64,000 nucleotides of DNA from Chalara sp. BL73. Its lineage: Eukaryota; Ascomycota; Leotiomycetes; Helotiales. This document shows positions 58,141 through 64,000 of this stretch, in pieces. Position numbers and translations under genes: made by a program. The DNA is taken from NCBI GenBank assembly GCA_918026815.1, contig CAKJVC010000012.1:1488001-1552000 (forward strand), read 5' to 3'. Under the pieces are notes generated by a model. That model worked only from the letters and a program-made list of their open reading frames with translations, was not told the origin of the DNA and ran no database searches. How positions within the stretch are numbered: position 1 is the stretch's first letter; the number at the start of each line of letters is the position of its first letter.

Positions 58141-58237
58141 ATTCTGTAGCAGTTTCTTATCGAAATAGTAATAGATAAGCACTATTCGAGTCCTTTGCAT
58201 CAAAATCAGTGGATAATGGTTATATTAAAGCTATACT

Positions 58238-61200
58238 TTAACTAGTGCCTTCAAAAAAAAGAGCTTGAAGACCATAAAAGTCCTCGGGTTCATATGCATT
58301 GTACATTATCAAGGCTCGCTCTACCTCTTCATGCTTATTTAATACCGCTAGCTGTAGACTAGCACAGCCAGTTCGGTTTACTATATCCGTAATCGCACCA
58401 TTCTCAAGCAGCAGCCTGACAACAGTTTCGTGCCCATTCTCAGCAGCCCACGATAGCGGCGTTCGGCCGAGCTTGCCTCGTGAGTCGATATCAACTTTGC
58501 TTGTGTCAAGCAACAGCCTGACAACAGTTACATGCCCATTCCTAGCAGCCCACGATAGCGGCGTTTCGCCGATGTCGTTTCGTGAGTCAATATCAACTTT
58601 GCCTGTGCCAAGCAACATCCTGATAATAGCTTCATACCCTCTCAAGGCAGCCAACGATAGCGGCGTTCGGCCGGACTTGCTTCGTGAGTCGACATCAACT
58701 TTGCCTGTGTCAAGCAATAGCCTGACAACAGTTTCGTGTCCATTCTCAGCAGCCCACGATAGCGGCGCCTTGCCGTACTTGTCGTCTTGTGAGTCAATAT
58801 CGACTTTACCTGTGTCAAGCAACAGCCTGACAACAGTTACATGCCCATTCTTAGCAGCCCACGATAGCGGTGTCTGGCCAGACTTGTCTCGTGAGTCGAT
58901 ATCAACTTTGCTTGTGTCAAGCAATAACCTGACAACAGTTTCGCGTCCATTCTGAGCAGCCCACAATAGCAGCGTCTGGCCAGACTTGTCTCGTGAGCCG
59001 ACATCAACTTTGTTTGTGTCAAGCAACAGCCTGACAACAGCTTCGCGTCTATTCTCAGCAGCCCACGATGGCAACGTCTGGATGGACTTGTCGTGGTCGA
59101 TGTCAACTTCGTCTGTATCAAGCAAAAGCCTAACAACAGCTTCGCGTTTATTCTTAGAAGCCCATAATGGCAACGTCTGGCCGAGCTTGTCGTCTTGTAA
59201 GTCGATATCAACTTTGCTTGTGTCAAGCAACAGCCTGACGACAGCCTCATGCCCATTCTGAGCAGCCCACAATAGCGGCGTCTGGCCAGACATGTCTTGT
59301 AAGTCGATATCAACTTTGCTTGTGTCAAGCAACAGCCTGACAACAGCTTCATGCCCATTCTCAGCAGCCCACGATAGCGGCGTTCGGCCGGACTTGTCTC
59401 GTGAGTCGATATCAACTTTGTTTGTGTCAAGAAACAGCCTGACAATGGCTTCATGCCCATTCTCAGCAGCCCGCGATAGCAGCGTTCGGCCGGACTTGTC
59501 TCGTGAGTCGATATCAACTTTGTTTGTGTCAAGCAACAGCCTGATAATAGCTTCATACCCTCTCCAAGCAGCCAACGATAGCGGCGTCTGGCCGGACTTG
59601 TCTCGTGAGTCGATATCAACTTTGCTTGTGTCAAGCAACAGCCTGACAACAGCTTCATGCCCATTCTGAGCAGCCCACGATAGCGGCGTTCGGCCGAGCT
59701 TGCCTCGTGAGTCGATATCAACTTTGCTTGTGTTAAGCAATAGCTTGACAACAGCTTCATGCCCGTGCTCAGCAGCCCGTGATAGTGGCGTTCGGCTAGC
59801 ATCGTCTCGTGAGTCGATATTAACTTTACCTGTGTCAAGCAACAGCCTGACAACAGTTACATGCCCCTTCCCAGCAGCCCACGATAGCGGCGTTCGGCCG
59901 AGCTTGCCTCGTGAGTCGATATCAACTTTGCTTGTGTCAAGCAACAGCCTGACGACAGCCTCATGCCCATTCTGAGCAGCCCACAATAGCGGCGTCTGGC
60001 CAGACATGTCTTGTAAGTCGATATCAACTTTGCTTGTGTCAAGCAACAGCCTGACAACAGCTTCATGCCCATTCTCAGCAGCCCACGATAGCGGCGTTCG
60101 GTTAGAATTGTCTTGTAAGTCAATATTAACCTTGCCTATGTCAAGCAATAGCTTGACAACAGCTTCATGCCCATTCTGAGCAGCCCATAATAGCGGCGTT
60201 TTACCATAGCTGTCTTGTATATTGAGTTGCCTCTGATCCAGCAAAATATTTATCGCGCTTCTGATGCCGAAATATGCGGCCGTGTGCAGTCCTGTCATTC
60301 GTCTCGGAAAATCCTCGCTATATTTTAAATGCGTAGAATAAAGTTTTTGAGCCATTAAAGCTTGGATTGATGCTTCTAAATTAAGTTCGTGACACAGAAA
60401 ATTCACAACTCCAGTAGTTGAAACCGAAGCTACTTGAGCGTGATGCCCCCAGTTCTGAGCGGCATAGTGGTATAGCACATAGGATCGCAGTCGTTTTTCA
60501 AGTTCAGCATCGGAACAGCAAGATCCACTATTAAATGAATTAAAAGAGAGGTACGTAACGCAAGTCGATGTTATACTCGCTTCTGCTGCGGGAAACCACT
60601 TATGTTGTGTTCGTTTAAAGTATTCTTGCGTTGTGTAATGGACTAAACGAATAATTCTGCTTTCTTCGTCAACCGTAACTAGTCCAGCGCATGCCGCAAT
60701 CATATCTCCCACTTGTGACAGATTCTCTACGTCAAGCTGTGTTTCTTCAGGCTCAACTGCAAGAGCGTGTTGAAGCTCAGCCGTGGTTAACGGGCGCTTT
60801 GCGCATATAATCCAATAAAGTACCTGTTTTCCAAGCTCTTCTTCGTCCGAGAGTTGACCTTCAATTCTTTCCATTGCTTCCTCGTACGCACGGTCATACG
60901 CATCGGATCCAGTTACAAGCCTGCTCAGAGCAGTACGGACAGCTTTTGGGGATCTTTTCCCTTTCAAAGAGTTGAGATGAAGCTGTGCAAGCAGGAACCT
61001 ATAAGGCGCAAGCATTAGCATTTTCTCCTAGAACTCTATAAAAAAAACTTACATGCCATCGACAGCTTTAGTAATCTCACATTTGACTTCGTTTTTCAGT
61101 TCCGGATTATCTCGCACAAATTTCGGAAGCGACAATAAGTGACCATTTAAGTATCTCTGGACATCCTGTTCGCTTGCTCGAATTTCTAAACGTATGCTGC

Positions 61201-62395
61201 TTTTGAATGTTTCATCATTTTCCGGGAGAAACCTCGAAGTTATAAATAAATTAGTCTGACATTTTGCCTGAAGATCAAAAAGCTCTGACAAAAGCTCTGT
61301 TCGGCAGCCATCAGAAACTTGGCACTCGTCTAAAGCATCGACGATAATAAAAACTCTCGAGAATGTGGAAGCCGCATGCCGCAGTGCTCTTAAGATTTCG
61401 TTTTTCGCCGGTCGTGACTGCTTGTTTGAATGGTGGTCGTAAACGGATTTTATGTTATTTAACAAAGACACTGTTCCTTGGCTAAGCTGCTTTAACAGGT
61501 TTGCAAAAAGATTGTCAATTATTTGCTCATCTTGCCGTTTAAAATTGCAATAAACATAAGCCAACCCGACATTTCTTTCGTTAGCAAAACGCGTACTAAG
61601 GTTATCAATTACGACTGCTGTCAAAATTGTTTTGCCAGCGCCAGGGATCCCGGGGCAAAATAATGTTTTCTTTTTTTCTCCTATCCATTCTTGATATTCC
61701 ACCGTATCTAGCAGCCACTGGCCAGTCCCCGGCTGTCGTCTACGGATAAAGTCATGCTGCTGAGAAGTATAATCGATCGGAGAAAGCCAGTCAAGGATAG
61801 CTTGGTCTTCTTTGCTTTTCTGCCACAGTTCGGACCGATCAGCGCTGTTCCGAATTGCTAATAACGTTTCGCTGTCCGTTTGGTGCCATTGCTGCTGCTC
61901 TTTTCTTGCTTCGCTAACTTCTTTGTAAGTACTCGCCGCAAGCACTGTTGCATCGATAGAAAGCATAGAATTTAGGATTTGACACTGTCGGCTGAGGTTT
62001 TCGACTGAATCTCGAGTAGCTTTGGCCAAAAAAGCTCCTTTTAACCTGTCCCAACTTAGCCGGTGGCCGTGTCCTTTTTTTGTGAGCTCTTTAAGCAAAT
62101 CTGCTAGGTTTTCCCGACAAAGGTCCAGCATAGATTTTGTGTCTGTACTCGGAGCATTAGGACCTAGCTGCGAAATGAGAAGCGATGGTCGATTATGAAA
62201 CGCTTTTTCGAATTCTGAGTTAAGAATAACGTTAGCATTTGTTTCCGACAATATAATCTTTAGAGTTCCCAGCTCCGCCATAAATGCTTTGACATTGTCT
62301 GGTGCATCTTTCCAATCTAAGCCAATTTGAACTGCCGCTTGGGTGATCTGAATAACGAGGCCAATAATGCCGACAATGCCAAAAGGTTCTGCCAT
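58238..62395 (-). CDS. Fungal_N-NACHT-ankyrin STAND protein (NLR-like)
   Basis: The start M-A-E-P-F-G-I-V-G-I-I-G-L-V (62395) is preferred over an in-frame ATG at 62443 because it is the conserved opening of this class. The Fungal_N domain spans residues 1 to about 200 and includes Q-C-Q-I-L-N-S. NACHT follows, with I-P-G-A-G-K-T and V-F-I-I-V-D-A-L-D-E-C. One intron near 61,000-61,050 (GTAAGT...CCTTATAG) joins A-V-D-G-M to F-L-L-A-Q-L-H-L. A winged-helix-like region follows, then about twenty ankyrin repeats of 34 residues (T-P-L-S-W-A-A-E-N-G-H-E-A-V-V-R-L-L-L-D). The protein is about 1,370 residues and the frame is intact. Such proteins are fungal NLR homologues thought to sense nonself and trigger cell death; the ligand and partner are unknown. 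Confidence 0.9.
58330..60300 (-). repeat. Tandem array of ~20 ankyrin repeats (102-bp units)
   Basis: Units differ by few substitutions, and blocks such as G-K-L-G-R-T-P-L-S-W-A-A and D-M-S-G-Q-T-P-L-L-W-A-A recur at separated places. Two atypical units (T-L-P-L-W-A-S-K-N; T-L-P-S-W-A-A-E-N) lie mid-array. The pattern points to unequal crossing-over or gene conversion. Confidence 0.88.
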
Positions 62396-63152
62396 AGTAT
62401 GACGGTCTGGGGCAAGATGGCATAAAGCTGTGCGGCTCTTCACTAATCGTGACGCAAATTTTCAACATTAATATCGCAAGACTAATATACGAGCGAAGGT
62501 TGACCATGTCCAGCTGTTCTTACTTATGAGGTCGAGTTCGACACCTCTATGCGGGGTAGAGCCATACACAATCGCCGGCTCCCGCATCATACGTGGAGGT
62601 AATGATATCCAATCAGAACCAGATAACGAATGTTTCACAGCATTTTTGACCACCAATTTCAATTTGACAAGCCTTGACTTGTTAATAGATCTAAGCCTGG
62701 GCGGTTTTGCATCAGCGATATGGGCGAAAGAATTAATTTTATTCTATAGCATTGGCTTTTCTGGTGGGTGTGAACCTATGCTTGGAGACAATATGAGGAC
62801 ACAGTTTATTGTTGTTCTGATTCTAGGGTGTTTCACCGCCCAGTGTTGTCTGCCCATCATTACAGGTGTAATTCTGAAGTACTCCAGTCGCTTGGCAGGA
62901 AGGTTTGGGCACCAATTTGCTGTTCAGCCTTTACGCTCGCAGCCGTTGGGTTCTCCTTGGCGCTTTTGGAGCTGGCCAAACCACTTATGTCGCACTGGGC
63001 CAGGCGCAGGCAATTCAAATTGGCCCAAAAGAGAAGAGCTAGAAGTAATTAATTTGCTGGAATGTCCAAAATTTCGATCTCGTGTTTTTAGATAAACAAT
63101 CGGAGGTTTCGCAATTGTAGTAACCGGCTTGCTAATTGATTCTAAATCCTTG
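62396..63152 (+). other. Upstream flank of the STAND gene with an unassigned open frame
   Basis: The plus strand is open from 62,526 to 63,095 (189 codons), with hydrophobic stretches around 62,680-62,880. It shows no motif I recognise and overlaps the likely promoter of the STAND gene. It may be an overlooked gene or chance. Confidence 0.25.
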
Positions 63153-63305
63153 TGTCACGGTCCTAGAGATCACGTGCACGACGCACTGACCATTTCTGGC
63201 ATTCACTGCCAGACATCGCTCTACAGCCGCGAACCCTCATTGGTTCGCCTAGCTAGGACCCTGGAACTGGCCATGGTCACAAGGGCAGTTCCAGCAGTAG
63301 TTACA
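63153..63305 (+). repeat. Candidate short solo LTR, 153 bp
   Basis: It starts TGTCACGGTCCTAGAG and ends CAGTAGTTACA. The flanks CCTTG (63148-63152) and CCTTT (63306-63310) agree at four of five positions. The termini resemble family A, but the interior does not. Confidence 0.4.
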
Positions 63306-63725
63306 CCTTTTCTTAGAATCTTCGTATTTGATGCCTTACAAACAGCTACCACTGGCGCCTGTATTGGGATTGAAATAAGTATGCTAAGTTGACTGTGGTC
63401 AACTTGGGAAGGGAAGCTTGTGCTGTACGCAAGGTCTGCCCAATTGCAGTGGTTCAGGGAGAATGAATTGACTTAATTGTAGAGCTCCTACGGAGGGGAC
63501 TCAGTAAAAGGGGTGCGACCCTTTCACTGATGACTAAGCTATTACATGAGGTATGGGGTCCCAATACACGGGTGCGGATACGGATACGCCGGGCGTATAT
63601 GTACGCCGGGGCGTATATCTTACTAAGCACAACCCCTATTTCCCCTTTCGGCACCACCACTTTACAACTCCAAACAGAGGGCAACGGGAAAGACTTTAGT
63701 ATACCACGACAGCTTAAGTCAAACG
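63306..63725. other. No gene seen
   Basis: Short open frames only. A GCGTATATGTACGCC-type inverted stretch occurs at 63,592-63,616. Confidence 0.35.
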
Positions 63726-64000
63726 CCCTCGTAGTGGCTGCAAGCCTGTACGCGCTGGAGCTTCAAGCTTGTAGCCGCTGGAATTGCAAGCTTGTAGCCG
63801 CTGTAGCTTCAGGCCTGTAGCCGCTGTAGATGCAAGCCTGTAGCCGCTGTAGCTTCAGGCTTTAGCCACTGTAGCTTCAGGCCTGTAGCCGCTGTAGCTG
63901 CAAGCCTGTAGCCGCTGTAGCTTCAGGCTTTAGCCGCTGTAGCTTCAGGCCTGTAGCCGCTGTAGCCGCAGAGCTTTAGCTGTTCCTTATATTTTCTGAC
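63726..64000 (-). repeat. Minisatellite within a family-B-like LTR, cut by the window end
   Basis: At least ten units of about 22-23 bp (TGTAGCCGCTGTAGCTTCAGGC, alternating with a TGCAAGCC form) run to about 63,965. They are followed by AGCTTTAGCTGTTCCTTATAT, which is the family B promoter-side block in reverse. The element continues past the window. Confidence 0.65.

Noticed and set aside
58299..59975. Plus-strand open frames opposite the ankyrin array
   Set aside because: They are antisense shadows of a repetitive, unbiased codon pattern; the minus-strand reading gives canonical ankyrin repeats.
1..64000. CRISPR array, bacterial operon or tRNA/rRNA gene
   Set aside because: Tandem units present are coding repeats or minisatellites without unique spacers; I found no convincing tRNA or rRNA by eye.

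Overview
The window comes from a filamentous ascomycete (Pezizomycotina). Genes are split by short GT-AG introns of roughly 50-120 nt. The gene content is typically fungal: HET domains, NACHT STAND proteins, Zn2Cys6 regulators, and a killer-toxin-like GH18 chitinase beside a LysM protein. The intergenic space is packed with solo LTRs and small repeat elements. A Leotiomycete or Dothideomycete is plausible, but I cannot fix the species.

Layout. 1-3.3 kb: nested solo LTRs, a LINE RNase H remnant and a broken ankyrin gene. 5.5-16.5 kb: a large intron-rich chitinase (-) divergently paired with a multi-LysM secreted protein (+). 16.8-18.4 kb: a probable F-box protein. 21-23.5 kb: a zinc-cluster regulator with a second cysteine cluster. 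26.3-28.4 kb: a HET-domain gene. 28.5-30.1 kb: a pseudogene of a widespread fungal family, split by a solo LTR. 31.4-35.8 kb: an intact HET-NACHT-WD40 STAND gene with twelve nearly identical WD repeats. 36.5-46.3 kb: an aldehyde dehydrogenase (one frameshift), a salicylate-hydroxylase-like FAD monooxygenase, a zinc-cluster regulator and a zinc alcohol dehydrogenase, which looks like a small aromatic catabolic cluster. 48.8-49.4 kb: a small secreted cysteine-rich protein. 51.9-56.4 kb: a decayed head-to-head pair, a NACHT-WD40 gene and a Fungal_N-type gene. 58.2-62.4 kb: an intact Fungal_N-NACHT-ankyrin STAND gene. The window ends in a minisatellite-bearing LTR.

The most interesting item is the 51.9-56.4 kb pair. 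The first exon of the NACHT-WD40 gene encodes a 33-residue N terminus whose residues 15-31 closely match the HET-s-type amyloid motif. The neighbouring gene, transcribed away from it across 287 bp, encodes a Fungal_N-like domain. This looks like an NLR/partner cell-death signalling pair. Both genes are now disabled by solo LTR insertions (with 5-bp target duplications), in-frame stops and frameshifts.

With three NACHT genes, one HET gene and an ankyrin remnant in 64 kb, mixed with at least six LTR families, this is an accessory, fast-evolving region rather than a housekeeping one. All family assignments come from reading translations and motifs; no database search was possible.
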